A stretch of 64,000 nt of DNA from the NCBI GenBank assembly GCA_030374765.1, contig JARGXX010000103.1, positions 62,001-126,000 on the forward strand, in the 5' to 3' direction. A model generated the notes under the pieces. The model had not been told where the DNA came from and did not search any database. It saw nothing but the letters and a program-made list of their open reading frames with translations. The translations under genes and the position numbers were made by a program. The DNA is from Agarophyton chilense (taxonomy: Eukaryota; Rhodophyta; Florideophyceae; Gracilariales; Gracilariaceae). Positions 36,241 through 48,863 of the stretch are shown here, piece by piece (the stretch's first letter is position 1; each line of letters begins with the position of its first letter).

Positions 36241-37090
36241 TCTCTATTGCAGGTGGTATAATGGGGCCATCTGGACCGGCGATTTGGACATTGTTCGTGT
36301 GAGGGTTCACCCCTTTGGCCAAAAGGTGGCCATCAATGCGACACTGGGCTGTAAGATTTCTCCAGTACAACGTCGGACCATTCGAAGCTGGGGAATGTAA
36401 TGGATCTTCAGCTAGATCTCCCTCGGTTGTTGCTGCAGGTCCTTGGATATGCGATTGAGCGTTTGAATCGTCCGCATCTCCCCCTGAATGAGTGTGGTGC
36501 CCTTGCGTGACGGTTTCGCTACCCTTGCCCAATTCTACCAGTGTAACACTTGTGTTAAGCATAGTCGAACGGTCGGTGTCTGAGTTTATAGTGTTCATGA
36601 TTTCTCTTACAACCGAGTCAGATGGTATGGCATCCGAATCAGTGATGAAGTACCTTTTTTCAGTTTCAGAAAGTGATGGGTAGGTCCCAAGACCAGGTCG
36701 ATCCGAGTCTGGGCCAAGAATGGTCGATTTGTTTTCGTATTTCATCGAGACTTCTCGGGCGCCAAGGTCGATACATGCCTAAAGCTTTTCAAATGTCGGA
36801 CAACCAATGATTAAGTCGAAGGGTGGCTTATGAATGACCAGGGATTCAAGCGAAACTACTACTTCTTCAAATATTTTGGGCACACTGGCCAATAAGCCAG
36901 TCACAACGACTGTATTCCTATCAGTTACTTTGATTTGATGGTCACTTGGTTCTGGTTCCAGCGACAGTTCTTCTGCCAGTTATACTAAAATTATCTTAGG
37001 GATAGCTCCAAAGTCCAGGAGTGCTTGCGCCTTCGTCTCATAAGGCCTGATTGGCACCACCTTTAGTTTTCGATCATCGCGATGTATTTT
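36182..37090 (-). pseudogene. third Ty3/Gypsy element: protease and following linker
   Basis: Reading from about 37080: YETKAQALLDFGAIPKIILV (retropepsin active site with DTGA changed to DFGA), TAA, LAEELSLEPEPSDHQIKVTD, PPFDLIIGCPTFEKL, TAG, ACIDLGAREVSMKYENK, then a 187-codon Ser/Thr/Asp-rich linker ending TGA at 36182. The LIIGCPT...IDLG pattern is typical for Gypsy proteases. Both UAR codons sit at positions where Gln would be acceptable. Confidence 0.75.
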
Positions 37091-39463
37091 GGCTGTATTT
37101 ACTGTCCAGTAAGATGATTGAATATATAGTATAAGAAGGATTTTTTTCTTCGCCACTGCGAGATCTTTACGTAGTAGCTGCTCAAATTTAAGTCCTGATG
37201 AATCATTTGCCTATTACTTCAAAACTCTGTCCTTTCTCATGGGTTTTTTTAACGTGATGCAGTCAAAAGTTTTAAATACGACGTCTCGTTTGGCTTTGGG
37301 AATCTCGTAATGCTATTGCCTACATTTTGAAAAATAGTGTGACAGAGGTTTATAGATCCTTGAAGTCGGTTCTAAATCCAATAGAGATCTCATGGCGATT
37401 CGGGATTCCGTCTTAATCTGCTTCGAGAACGGAGCTCTTTTTGGGGTAATCGTCGTGGCTGCACCTAGCTGGCCTTCACTCAAACATTCGACAGATACTA
37501 TTTAGAAGTGGCTATGTTTTGGAGCTTTTGCAGCCGCTGGATAACGACCACGGTCCCTCCAAATGTCTTCTTCCCAAAACTACCTCATCGCACCTTCCAA
37601 CATCAGTCTTTTTATTGGCTAGGGTCCCGTTTCCAACAGTTGTCTATATAATAACCGTTTGAACCCCAACATCAGAGCCACTTTTCACGGTTAACGTGTG
37701 GAAGACAGCGGACCGAATATAGATGAGGCCTATTAAAATACGTACAGAGTCACTCTTCTTCTCATACGGACTGAGTACCTGGTTTTTGCGATTCTTTAAC
37801 AATAAAACTGGTTTGAAGATATTGAAGGCGATTTGATCAACATTTTCTTCTATCTCGAGATTCCTGCGTGTTCTGCTTGTAGCAATCATTTTCTTAAACA
37901 GAGGACTTATTTTGAGAAGATGATGATTTCCACGAATCTTCTTTTTGCGGCAACCAGCTTTGTCACCATAAATATAAATACCTTGTAAGCTGTAGCCTCA
38001 TCAAACATTACAAGCTGCACCAGATCAGCTTATTTTATCATTTCCTTGCAAAGCAAACCAGGCCTTGCTTTCTCGTTGACTCAAAAACTCTCGAATAAAT
38101 ATTCCGTAACCTCCACAGATTCTAAGAGGTAATGTTACTCTTAATGAGCGGTGAAATACTTGCAGATGTGCACCTCCGGCTATTCATATGTCCCAAATCC
38201 GTCTAAGAACCCTTGCTTCACGAAAACGTTACTTTTAGCTTCTTCAGCTATGTCACCTTACGAAACCAGCGTAACAAGTTTTGATTCGAAGGCCAGGCTT
38301 TCTGGGAATCCGAGAAATTCAGGCACAAGGTCTTCAACAGCTTTGAAATGACTAGAGAGATTCTCGTCGTAGAAAAGAAACATTTCATCATGGACACCGG
38401 ATTCGTCAAAAGAATTTAACCCAGCCTCATCAAAGAAGCTCGTGCCTCGTCCACCGTACCATATTAAAGTCATATAATTAAAGATAAAAAAACACAATAC
38501 AGATGGCAAAAACTAAAAGTGGCATAAGTGGTAAATAGGTTCTCCATGGTACCAGCCCTGATGAAGATAAAGAAAAGATTTCAATGGAAGACTACTGAAA
38601 GAAGAAGGGTGATTAGTAGCGAATGCGACTGATTAAAAATTACATATATATGTGTGCAGGCCGAGGAAAAAGTATAAACATGTTACACAATAAAATGAAA
38701 TGTATAAAAGGCCTGTAACAAGAGGTAAACACTGTATCTATATACTGTAACTTATCAGGAGAATAGTAAAGCTTCTTTTAAATAAGCGCGTAGTAGAGCG
38801 TCTTGATACTGACTGCCGCCTTATTGCTCCTCCAACTGGAGATGGTTCTGCACGTTGATTCTTCCTGTGCATTCTTTTAAATTGTAATTTCGAGATGTAC
38901 AACGGCTGCAACAGCTTCTCAGGCTGAGGAGCAATACGAAAGATGTGCCGGGCTCGCGGTTTGCGTAGAATTTCGGAAGAAGTGTGAACAAGCGATGATA
39001 ACGGTTGAGCTTTGTAAGCTACCGAGCCTTAAGGCATCTTACAGACGACACGTGGACGGGTCGACATCAGGTGGACTCATGTAGATTATTAATTATTTTT
39101 AACTAGTGTAATATATTATCATTACAGTGACAGGGAGATCCCAGCGCCTCGCCAGTACTATTTACTTGGCTCGAGTTACTCTTCTCCCTTAGAGTAAGGT
39201 AGGTACCGGTAGGATACTAAATAACCCCCTTTGGAATATTAGTTCCACCAATTGGTCTTCAAGCCATCGTTTCCGTAGCTCCGACCTGTAATACCACACA
39301 GTAAACGCCAGCCCAATGCACCAAGTACTCTGGGAGTGCCTCCGTCAAAGATTCGACCCTTAGAACCTGTCTTACCACGCTACAACCGGTCGAGACCCGT
39401 ACGCTGACCCAACAGTCATTGCGTTACATTTTCGTCTCCCGGTTTAGAATCCTCTAGGAATAA
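37091..39463. other. no gene recognised; probable gag remains and leader of the fourth Gypsy element
   Basis: Two short minus frames (37644-37889, 38258-38509) have no motif. 39060-39200 resembles in layout the AT-rich part of the inner element LTR (a block with ATTATTAATTA and a later TATATTATCATTACAGT), so the 5' LTR of the plus-strand Gypsy element probably lies at about 38.6-39.3 kb. I cannot place its ends. Confidence 0.4.
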
Positions 39464-41156
39464 TTGAACGGACCACTGGAACGAAGAATTATGCGGAATG
39501 TATCCTTTGTTTCAATTGCCCAACGGACCAGAAGTACAGAAGCAACCGCCATTATGGATCCAGGAAACACACCAAACCGACCAGACCATAGAACTCCTAC
39601 AACAGGAACTGCTGCCACTTTAACAACGACGATGTCGTCTGAACCTCAGGTTGATAATTTTCAGTGACCGCAGGAGCACGAGAAGCCAGCCGCAAGGAAT
39701 ACTGACTTCTATGGACTATACTGAAAGGATTAGCCGAGAACCCACGGTAGCAGCGCGTTTATGAGAACGCCTCACCAGGCCCACCTCTATGCCAGAAACA
39801 CTACAAGGAGAACACCATAACACCAAAGGAATGAAAGAGAATATTCCCATAGGGCTTGCTGATCTTCTCTGGCCCCGTCTCCGTGAGCTCTGCGCAGCCC
39901 ACGTGGATTCCATCTTGGACATGCGACTCGATACGTCGATCGCTGACCATACGGATTATCTCATTATGCGAATCGTCCCCAAGGTCATGGAGTCTGAGCT
40001 ATTCTTAGACACCCTCATTGAGGCCGTCCAAGGGGCAGTCACCAACCAGACAGGCAACACGGTCCCTGGGACCACTTCACAGGTCAACCATCCGGCTTCC
40101 ATATGGAAACCCAGTACCAAACGCCCAGGAGTGGCGGTATTACCCACCCATCGCCGTGAATACCATCAGGAAAACTCCATGGTGGGACAATCTAAGAGCA
40201 GAAGAGAAGCTCGGCGTCTAGATGAGAGACAGGTTGCCCATCAGGAGAATCCAAGGGAGGGACAAGCGAGGAGCAAAAGAGAAGCTCCGCGTCTAGAAGA
40301 GAAACCGCTTGCCCCACCCGACAGATTTTATGAGGTACAGCGACCTCAGGGCTCCATCGGATCTGATAGAGAGATCGATCCTTTAGGTCCCTATTCCGCT
40401 GGAAAGAAAAGAAGTAACCGCAGGAAAACGAAAAACAGTAGTAGCAAAAGAAGATACCATTCGTACACGAGTGATTCTGAATCCGGCTCCACCGAAACGA
40501 CGGACTCGGAAGTGGATGAGGCTGCAGTTTGAGGCCTCAGATCACTGACAACCACAAACAAACTTTTGTTTAAGGTTCTAGACTACCGGAACTACCGGCT
40601 TGCCTACAGTTCCGCGAAATATACTGGTTCCGTGTCTCGCAGAGTCGCCAAATAGGCCAAACGGATGCCACTAACCATTACGGACAAGTTCTCGGGTTTT
40701 GATCCCATTGCTGTCCTTAGGTTTCTCAGTTAGTTCCGTACGGCCTGCAATCAGAACGGTGTCTACGAGGGCACTGCTCTGAACCTTTCTAAACTTTTCC
40801 TTACAGAAGAGGCGCGTGACCGAGTGGGTTCGAAGATATCTAGCAGAACCGACCTCTTGGATGCTCAGGACCGTGAACTCATCAGGTCATATCCTCAGCT
40901 TGTTCATTAACTCTTGGAAACCTACGCCAAGGATGACGTTATAATGGATGCCTACCAAGAAGTAATATTTTTTAGGGAGAATTCTAACATGACCGAATCG
41001 GCTTTCGCAGACGACCTAGGGAAGAAGGCTTACCGAGATGGAAATGTATTCTCCGAAAAATGGCTCAAACGTCACTTCACAACGGGACTAATCCCTGCCG
41101 TTCGGACACATGTCCGCAATTACCACACGGAAAACCCACAATACTCCTTTTGAAGG
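39464..41156 (+). pseudogene. fourth Ty3/Gypsy element: gag
   Basis: Homologous to the gag of the inner element. The N-terminal part (39789-40532) contains GLADLLWPRLRELCAAHVDS, matching the inner ELWPQLEERAEALVTLAVED, and a charged, serine-rich tail. The capsid-like part carries DPIAVLRFLS and QNGVYEGTAL (inner: DPIAVIEFQQ, QNGFSEGTAI) and LLETYAKDDVIMDAYQE (inner: LLETYATDEVIQEAYSE). Stops include TGA 40530, two TAG and a TAA that aligns with Phe in the inner element, so here UAR codons are at least partly decay. Confidence 0.8.
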
Positions 41157-41240
41157 CTCGTTACTTATGCCAAAGTTTATGGCAAAACCTAAAGGACTTC
41201 CAGGCGGAATGCTGACTTATCCAGAGGGCTCGCAATCTCA

Positions 41241-42367
41241 TTGCGTAAACCCAACCAATCCCATTTGGTTAGCTCCACAGAATCGGACATGGAATCATCA
41301 CTCCATTATGCAGACTCGGGAGATGTCCTCACGGTTAATTTCAGTGCTCCTTCGTGTGGGCCCCAATCATATACCTCCCAGGGAACTACAGTGACCACTG
41401 GACGACCCTTGCCCAAGTATTCTCCCTTTTCGCCTCGCAAGGACGTTTTCGTTCGCGCCCCAAGAGCTAATTTCCTCTGCCTTTCCATGTCCCTACCTTG
41501 TGACTGCACGAAGTATCTACCTGAGGACGGACGAAAAAACCTCCTAGCTTTCTGGGAGGAGAATTACCGAGTGCGGAGATCCAAACGAATGGTTAACAGG
41601 GTACAGCAACGAACCACAGGGACCCCTGGAAACTCACGTCATGCAACGCCTCCGGACAATCCGATCAAAAACCCACAGGTCCACGCCATTGTAGATCCGA
41701 CGGAAGACCCTGATGCAGAATCTTATCCTTAGGAAGAAACGGACACCCCATCGGAAAACTCTTAGAGCGTCGACGCGAGGCAAATCCTCCCCCTCTAGGC
41801 CCCTACCTCAACCAATTGGATGGTCATGAGCCAAAGAGCTCTTCACCTCCCAATACCATCCACCCATAATGAACCAATCAGGTTGAACCAAAAAAGGAAC
41901 AAAGTAACGAACCTATCTGTATCTTCAGCAAAGAGAATTACAAAGTTCGAGTAACCGTGGGACTTCGTTCCAACAACTCTCGAGTGACCACAGCCATATT
42001 AGACACATGCGCTCGTCCCAACTTGGTCCATCCTAAGCTATTTCCATTGGGTTGGAAAGACTTCGTTCAGGAAAGAAAGACCCCAAGGATTACCGATGCA
42101 TCACGTAGACCAATGGACATTAAAAGGATAGTACCACTTTACCTCCAGGTAGGACAATTCAAATTCCGCACGTGGTTCCTTCTATGTCAAAACTTGGGCG
42201 CTGAGGCAATCCTAGGAACCTCCTTTATCGACCGATACTTTAAGGCCATTTATCCAGGTCTTACGAAAGTTGGGTTTTACTGTGCACCTTCCATCTCCAT
42301 AACTGGTTGTAGTATCCGCTCTCACGGAGAGAGCAGACACCTGCGACAGCGTTCGGACTGCCGATGA
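41241..42367 (+). pseudogene. fourth Ty3/Gypsy element: gag C-terminus and protease
   Basis: 41241-41732 holds a Cys-containing segment (CLSMSLPCDCTKYLPEDGRK) corresponding to a degraded zinc knuckle region. 41957-42367 gives the protease: VTTAILDTCARPNLVHPKLF (active site DTGA changed to DTCA), GAEAILGTSFIDRYFKAIYP. The frame then runs into non-homologous sequence after about 42330. Confidence 0.75.
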
Positions 42368-42907
42368 GTCGCTTGTGGCGAAGGAAAAGGTGTGGTAGAG
42401 CTACAACACCAGCGAACTGGAAGTGGGGTGTAAGGCCACTACTCGTCAGCGAGGGTGAACAGTGCAACTGTAAAACGTTGATAGAACGTAGGTACGAGAC
42501 GCCTCGTGAAGTGGTTGGGCGCTGAATATCTATTATAGCTCGTCCGGATCTCCGGTTAAGGAATCCTAAGCGAGGAACAGAATAGTCATGATGCCCGTGT
42601 TGTCTCCTTTACTTGGAGTCGGCGCTCACCTCTAGTACACTATATAATGTGTACCAGGGTGAGTGCCCAAATAAATATATAAATAATACCCAGTGGTAAG
42701 CCACTTAGCTAAACCACTGTATGGGTACGGTCCCTAATGGACTTACATCTACAAAGGGTAGTAAAACCAGCCACGTGGATCGCCACTACATGGGCCATTG
42801 CAAGCCACTCCACTCGTGATGCCACGTGTTCCAACAATATACCCTGCCTCCTGGCATCCTACGCGGTGTGCCGTTTCATATCATAATGCTGATGATATCA
42901 CTCACTT
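42340..42907. repeat. putative solo LTR or small insertion within the fourth Gypsy element
   Basis: About 570 bp interrupt the protease-RT linker. The segment has no coding potential but contains a TATA box in an inverted-repeat context (GTACAC-TATATAA-TGTGTAC around 42636-42653) closely followed by AATAAA at 42670-42675, the arrangement of an LTR with promoter and polyadenylation signal. Exact ends and target duplication are not resolved. Confidence 0.4.
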
Positions 42908-43323
42908 ATGAGTTCCAACCGCGATTTCGCGAAAAACCAGCCTATCGGATTCCCCGACATAGTAGAATACTACACTGGTACCGCCCCAAGGCCAGAAGCG
43001 AACCGCAAACGAGCGGTTGTCTCCGAAAACATGAAGTCCAATAAGGTTCGCCTGTCAAAGGCCATAACGATACCCCCAATGACTCAGATCGCTGTATCGG
43101 TCCATTCCCAGTTCTCAGGTCTCGCAACGATTCAGAACCACCCGAAAACGGTTCTGAAGCACCTTAACTTGATGGCCAATGAAGTAATAGACATCCATTC
43201 CAACAGGACCTTCTTGGTCACAATCAGCAACTTCAGAGACAAACCTGTACGTTTACGTAAAGGTACAGGGATTGGAATCAATCTATACGCGCCCGTAGCC
43301 ATCATCGAGGCCCAAATAGATAA
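42908..43323 (+). pseudogene. fourth Ty3/Gypsy element: protease-RT linker, left of the large insertion
   Basis: KVRLSKAITIPPMTQIAVSV, GLATIQNHPKTVLKHL, NRTFLVTISNFRDKPVRLRK and IIEAQIDN match the linker that precedes RT in this Gypsy group (inner element: VSIPKQVVIPPMHQVLVPVS). The frame is open up to GAT AA at 43319-43323, where the inverted-repeat element begins, and resumes with AAC CTT TCA at 62817. Confidence 0.85.
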
Positions 43324-43353
43324 CGTCTGTGTTTTCGGAAAGCTAGTATTGGG
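43324..43353 (+). repeat. left terminal inverted repeat
   Basis: Begins CGTCTGTGTTTTCGGAAAGC; matches the reverse complement of 62787-62816 at 25 of 30 positions, with no gap. Confidence 0.85.
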
Positions 43354-43914
43354 TTCTAGATTTCTAGTTTGGGTGTCCTAGAATGTCTATGGTGAGCATT
43401 CATAGATTCCCAGATTTTTGATGCCAGAACATCTAGCGCAAAAATACTAGCCCAATTGAATTTTGGGGAGAATGTATAAAACTAGCAATCATTCGTACTA
43501 ACACCGGCACACTAGGAAGAATGGAAGAGAACTTTGGAGATATCTTTCGATACTCATTAATCCTATACCATGAATTCTGCCGACAATGAAAGGAATACTG
43601 AACGCTATCTAGCTCATGATCATTCATTTCGCTCAGGTATCGTAGCTAGTATGAGCCGTTCAAATGCCCTGCAAATTCAATTTAATGTCCTCTAATGACC
43701 CTAATGGCCAGTGCATAATACGGCGATCCTGCAACTGAGACCCGAAACGGGTCCCCGTTGCACGTGAAATGAGATCTTCCCAATTCGCATGGGGTGACCC
43801 GCTTTGCATCACGTCCCCCGATCGTTGCGCTTCACCTCGTGTCGCGCAAAGCGCGACGCGAAGAACCCTCCATTCTCCGAAAACCGTCCAAGGAGTACAC
43901 CAGTTCACCCTTCA

Positions 43915-45283
43915 TCAATCCCAAATTCCTACCTAAGTAGATAGACATCATAAAATTACACAAGTTAGAGCCCCATTACTCGCTTCATGCAAGCACATTT
44001 CATTTAAACAAACTTACCTCTGTCAAAAATGTGCTCCTTGTCTTGCCTCCACTTTCTGCATTCGCATCAATAAATAGACAAAAGTCAGATCTGCGTTACA
44101 AAACAAACCCAAACAACATCAGCACGCCACTCACCTCTATAGCTACCACTTATCCCATCTCTTGTCCATTCTTGCCCCCCTGTTCTCTTGCAGCAGCAAA
44201 CAACAGCAAGTCAGATCTGCTTCCCTAACGCATACAAAATACGATGGAAGCTCGCACTTACCTTCGATGCCACCATTTCCCGATCAACCATTGTCTTAAC
44301 AAGAAAGAAATATAAGTCAGACTTCCACCAAAAATCGAATCCAAATTATTTCAATGACGCACTCACCTCCCAAAAATCTTGCTCGGCCCAGTCCTTCTAG
44401 AATATCTCTCTCCTCAGCCAATCGCTCCTTTCTGTCGCTTTGCAGCAGCAAAAAATAACATGTCAGAACTCATTCCAACAACAATACCAGAAACAAGTAG
44501 CACTCGCACCTACCCGCACTTCCATCATTCCCCCTTCATACAACGTCGCCCGCACTTTCGTAACAATAAAAAAGACAAGTCAGATCTCCGTCAATAACAG
44601 AAAGCAATTTCCTCAGCGACGCACTCACCTCCTAAGCCGCTTGCTTGATTCACTTCCTTCAAGGAGGTTCCCCTCCCTACACAATCTTTCCTCTCCGTCG
44701 CTTCGCAGCAGTAAACAAGAACATGTCAGATATCCTTCCTAAATCTCTACGAGACACCAGTAGCACTCGCACTCACCTTTATTTCAACGAATCCTGCCCC
44801 CCCATTCCAATTTTCTGTCGCTTCGCAGCCACAGTCAAAAATATGCCAGGTCTCCCTCCAGATTGCAGGGCAGAAAACGTAGCAAACTCAACTGTTCATC
44901 ATCATGAGGGCCGCTGAAATAGGTTTCACATGTTAGCAACAAGAAGGAGAACAAACACACCAGGTCAACGTAGCGCGCCGCGTACCTCCAAATCGCAACC
45001 CATTCACCCGCCTACCCTCCACCCCACGCTGCATTACCCATCGCTCCACTCGCTCTTCGCCCGCTTGCGCATGACCACAAACAGTTTCAAGGCCCCAGAT
45101 CAACATAGACGACGTACATCTCAATCGCAAGCTGGTCAACCCGTCACCCCCCACACCGCACCCCATCACTAAACGCCCCGGTCGTGCTCCGCCCGCTTGC
45201 GCACAAATAGAAACAGAGTCAACACTTGTGAAACGCACGCGCAATACCGCTTTTGACGCACCTAGAAAACGCGGAAGGTCCAC
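43915..45283 (-). CDS. micro-exon gene with tandemly duplicated exon-intron pairs
   Basis: Inferred from splice signals on the minus strand. Exons (5' to 3'): 44893-44913, 44777-44820, 44629-44700, 44514-44554, 44367-44437, 44262-44294, 44135-44186, 44018-44055, final 43915-43932. Each is followed by GTGAGTG, GTAAGTG or similar and an intron of about 68-80 bp with a TCTGAC or CTAAC branch-like motif and an AG end. Units of two exons repeat about every 265 bp. The last three internal exons join in one open frame (MVDREMVASK, GGQEWTRDGISGSY, SGGKTRSTFLTE) and the final exon adds five residues then TGA. Earlier exons are not all in phase, so indels or misjudged sites exist. Upstream, 44940-45240 has two 129-bp repeats containing AQAG. 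Function unknown. Confidence 0.5.
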
Positions 45284-45647
45284 AAGGTCCAGAAGACATC
45301 ATATCACAGGATCTTAAGATCCCACAACCGTTCATCCGGCCAATACTCACAATCAATAGAAGTACACGCCGCCGCTCAAAGATATACAACTTTGAATATT
45401 TTCATTCCAACCCACTTTCCAAGCCACATATTTGCCGTTTCTGTCTTGCCGCACGACTTTTGGGTGTTTCTGGCGCATCACTTGACCTTGGTGAGTACTC
45501 CTGATAAGTGTAAACTCTCCCCACCGTCCTCGTCGTGCATCTTCCTCACCTCCAGCCTGTATATAGTATCCCCCTCTCTCCTCGTCCTCTATCTTTTTCA
45601 CCTCCCCGATTTACTTTCCGAGATCGCGCGCAGGCACCCTCCACACC

Positions 45648-48600
45648 ATGCAGCCTTGTCGCTTCCCAAGGTGCACCTTCGAGACAAAAGGTCATACCTC
45701 CCTTTTCCAACACCAGCGCCGGTGTCGCTACCGCACCACCCGCAACGCCTTCCTCGCCACCACCCCAAAAAAATGGAACTCAATTCCCACCATGCACGAA
45801 GCGCCCACGCGTCCAGACCGCAGACACCCGCTCCGTTGGCATCTCAAACCGCCTTTCCTACATCGTTCCGCTGGTAGAAGAGGACGACTAACATTCGAGC
45901 CAGCTCGCTCTGGCCATACGCTCCGCAGACGCCGCCCACATTCTCAACTCTTCTCTTCGATCCCCTTCTCCCAGCCCTCGCCCACTCGTGAAGCTCCATC
46001 CCATCGTCTTTTACATCTCATTCATCGCCACCTAGCTCGGCAAACGCAAAGCCGACGAACTCATTACCCTCCTCAAGGACCCCAACTACTCCCAAACACT
46101 CATTCAACAAGTTCTTCCGTCTCCCACTGCCTTCATATTCATTCCAAACTATTCGAGGACACTGTCGGCTCCATCGGCTTCAAATCCACAACCGTTCGTC
46201 ACAATCCCTCAAACATCACTGCAACTCTATTCCTCAGAAACTCCGTCAATGTCCTTCTCCAGCAACTTCGCTACGCCACTCGCGCTAACATCTTCTTCCA
46301 CACCGTCAGACAGTGTTCTTCTGATGTTCCTCCTGCACTCGCTCATCCCATGGCTTCAAAACTCGGCAGTTGTGTTTATCCGGACCTCAAACACCACATC
46401 CTCTGCTCTCAAGACCCAGATGTTATTTGGCACAACGCGTACATCACTGGCATGTAATCTTTCATCCGCTTCATACTGCTCTACTCGGACAAGTCTTCCA
46501 CCTCCCTGAAAAGCTCCTCTATTACCTCCTACCCCCTTCACATCACACTCCTCAACTTTTCAGACTCCTTCCGCCGCCATTGCATCTCTTGCAACTACAC
46601 CCTCCTTGGCTACTTCCCCACCTCTTTCGACGCCCCTTCCTCCCCATCCGACGAGGAATCTATCAAAGGCCACCTTCTTTCTTCAGCCCTCAGCCGCACC
46701 ACCCGAATGGAACTCATCCAAGAATCGCTTCGAACCATCTTCGAACCCCTCGCTGCAGTCGCCCTCAAGGGTTTCCCTTTCCGTGATGAAGACCAGGTCA
46801 TCCGACAGTGGCACCCAGTCATCGCAAACTATGTTGCAGACATCCGAGAAGCAAAAGACATCCTCGCCATCCTACACGGCACAAACCCATCCAAGCCCTG
46901 CCACAGATTCCTAACATCTCGCTCCGACCTCAACCTCTACCTCACTTCCCTATCCCCTCGAACCATTTCCCACACCCGTCACACCAGATCCGCATACTAC
47001 GCTCTTCTCAAGGATGCCAACGACGCCGAAAAGCTTCGCCGACCGTGCGTAGCAAGAACTCTCAGAGACCAAGCAGCATCTCTTCTCCGCACAAACTCCC
47101 TCTCCGCGTACCACTCCTTCTTCGAAACATACCCTCTTCTTAATATATCCCCACTTCTCACCCCTTACTTTATCTTCTCCTTCGAACTCCTTCACAATTT
47201 CCATCTGGGTATCTCCAAGCTCGTCAAACTGGCAACCATCGAACGCTTGAAGTCCGACGGCCTCTTCACCACTCTTGCGTCCTCAAACGGCTCCTCTAAA
47301 TCCTTTAAATCCATCCGAAGCTACCTTATCACCCACGCAAACAACATCCTCGCAGATATCGAAGCCAACTTCTCCGCACCCGGACTGCAAATGGACTTCT
47401 GCACACCCGAAAAGGGTACATACCTAAACGAGTTCTTCATATTTGAGGTCATCAAAGGCATGCTCGAGGCAAAAGACTACCGCGATGACGACATGGTCTT
47501 CCCCTTCATAGGTGCCTTCTTCGACCGTTGTTGCGATGAAGTTGACACAGCTCCCATCACCTCCATCTTCACAGCATACGCAGACCTCTTCACCGCAGCA
47601 CTCCACCACAACACCACCTCAGAATGGAGAGACCAACGACTTTGCGACCTCCAGGAACTCATCAAGCACTTCAAGTCTCTCTGCGTCTCCGTCCTCGCCC
47701 CTTTCCAAGCTTCTCACTTCGGAACACTGAAGTTCCACCATCTGGACCACATCATTGCTGATATTGATCTATACGGAGGTCTTCAATTCACTGACGCCGG
47801 TATCTACGAACATGCACACCTCCTCTTCAAAAAACACTATCGACGCACATCCCAAAGATCTTCAACCGCTCACAGAGAAACAGTCAACGCAATCCAGCTC
47901 ACAGAAGGCTTCCGAACTCAACCGCCATTCCCCACCACATTTTCTCCTCCTCAAACTCCTCCTTCCGTCATGCTCGACGGTTTTCCATGGTTCGCGACGG
48001 TACCACCGTGCTTTTCCGCGACATCATCACTGCAAAGAAGTACCTCCGTGCAAACCGAAACTGCTCCAATGCCTCTCTCTCAAACATGTTCACCTCTTCC
48101 ACCCTTTCTTTCATCACCCAAATCTCACGCGACGCCATTTCACTTTTTCACGACCTGTGCCTCGAAGCTCTCGGACTCTCCTCCTCTTCCCTGTCTCTCT
48201 CCTCTCTTACCTTCTCCCTGGTCAACTCCGCCTTCATCCCCAGCGAGTTCACCCCCGCCTTGCAAGACGTCGACCAAACATTCAACTGCATCCGCTCCAG
48301 AGAACCACCAGTCCCCGTCACACAGTGCATATTTGCCACCTCCACCTTCGATCCTTCCAAACTTCCAAAGTTCTCTCACATTCTCGTCTCCGGTACTCCA
48401 CCACCTAACTGCAACTTCCCCACTGTTTGGGTCTGCAAGCTCCTCGCCCTTCTTCGCTTTCCCAAAAAAGATGAAAATCCTGACGAACGCGAATACGCTT
48501 TCGTCCGCTTCTTTGAACTCACAACTCCCCTCGATCACGTGTATGAAACCCTGAAGTGCATCACCCTCTTTTGGGCAACAGACGATGAACAGGACCACAC

Positions 48601-48829
48601 CATCCCCCCCGCTGGAAACAGATTCCAACGCTCTGGCTCCTATGTCGCACCCTGGTTCGGTCTCGTTCCCTTCTCCGCCATCCTCGGTTCCGTCCATCTT
48701 GTCCGCCAGAACTACCCAGCACGCCCTTTCTTCCCGCCCCTCCCCTGGCATGAACATCGCTTCTATATCAACAGATTCTACCGCGACCCACGATCGAGAG
48801 CTTGTTTCTCTACAAAAGAATCACCTTGA
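45648..48829 (+). pseudogene. transposase relic, Plavaka/KDZ-like, with N-terminal zinc finger
   Basis: Starts MQPCRFPRCTFETKGHTSLF with a C-X4-C-X12-H-X3-C finger, as in Plavaka-type transposases. Central blocks: LVKLHPIVFYISFIA, GKRKADELITLLKDP, FIRFILLYSDKSST, LHITLLNFSDSFRRHC, WHPVIANYVADIREAK, FELLHNFHLGISKLVK, LKFHHLDHIIADIDLYGGLQ and FTDAGIYEHAHLLFKKHYR, the last resembling the conserved Glu region of that group. The C-terminal part (frame of 47987-48829: MVRDGTTVLFRDIITAKKYL) ends in TGA at 48827. Frame changes occur near 45770, 46140 and 47950; in-frame UAR codons at 45889, 46033 and 46455. No internal TGA was seen. It would have mobilised the surrounding element; this copy looks broken unless the shifts are introns. 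Confidence 0.65.
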
Positions 48830-48863
48830 AGCAAATGAAACCCATCTTCTGATAGTAAATTTA

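Noticed and set aside
40530-40920. UAR codons of the fourth Gypsy gag as support for UAR=Gln
   Set aside because: The TAA in the LLETYA segment aligns with Phe and a TGA interrupts the same frame, so these stops look like decay.
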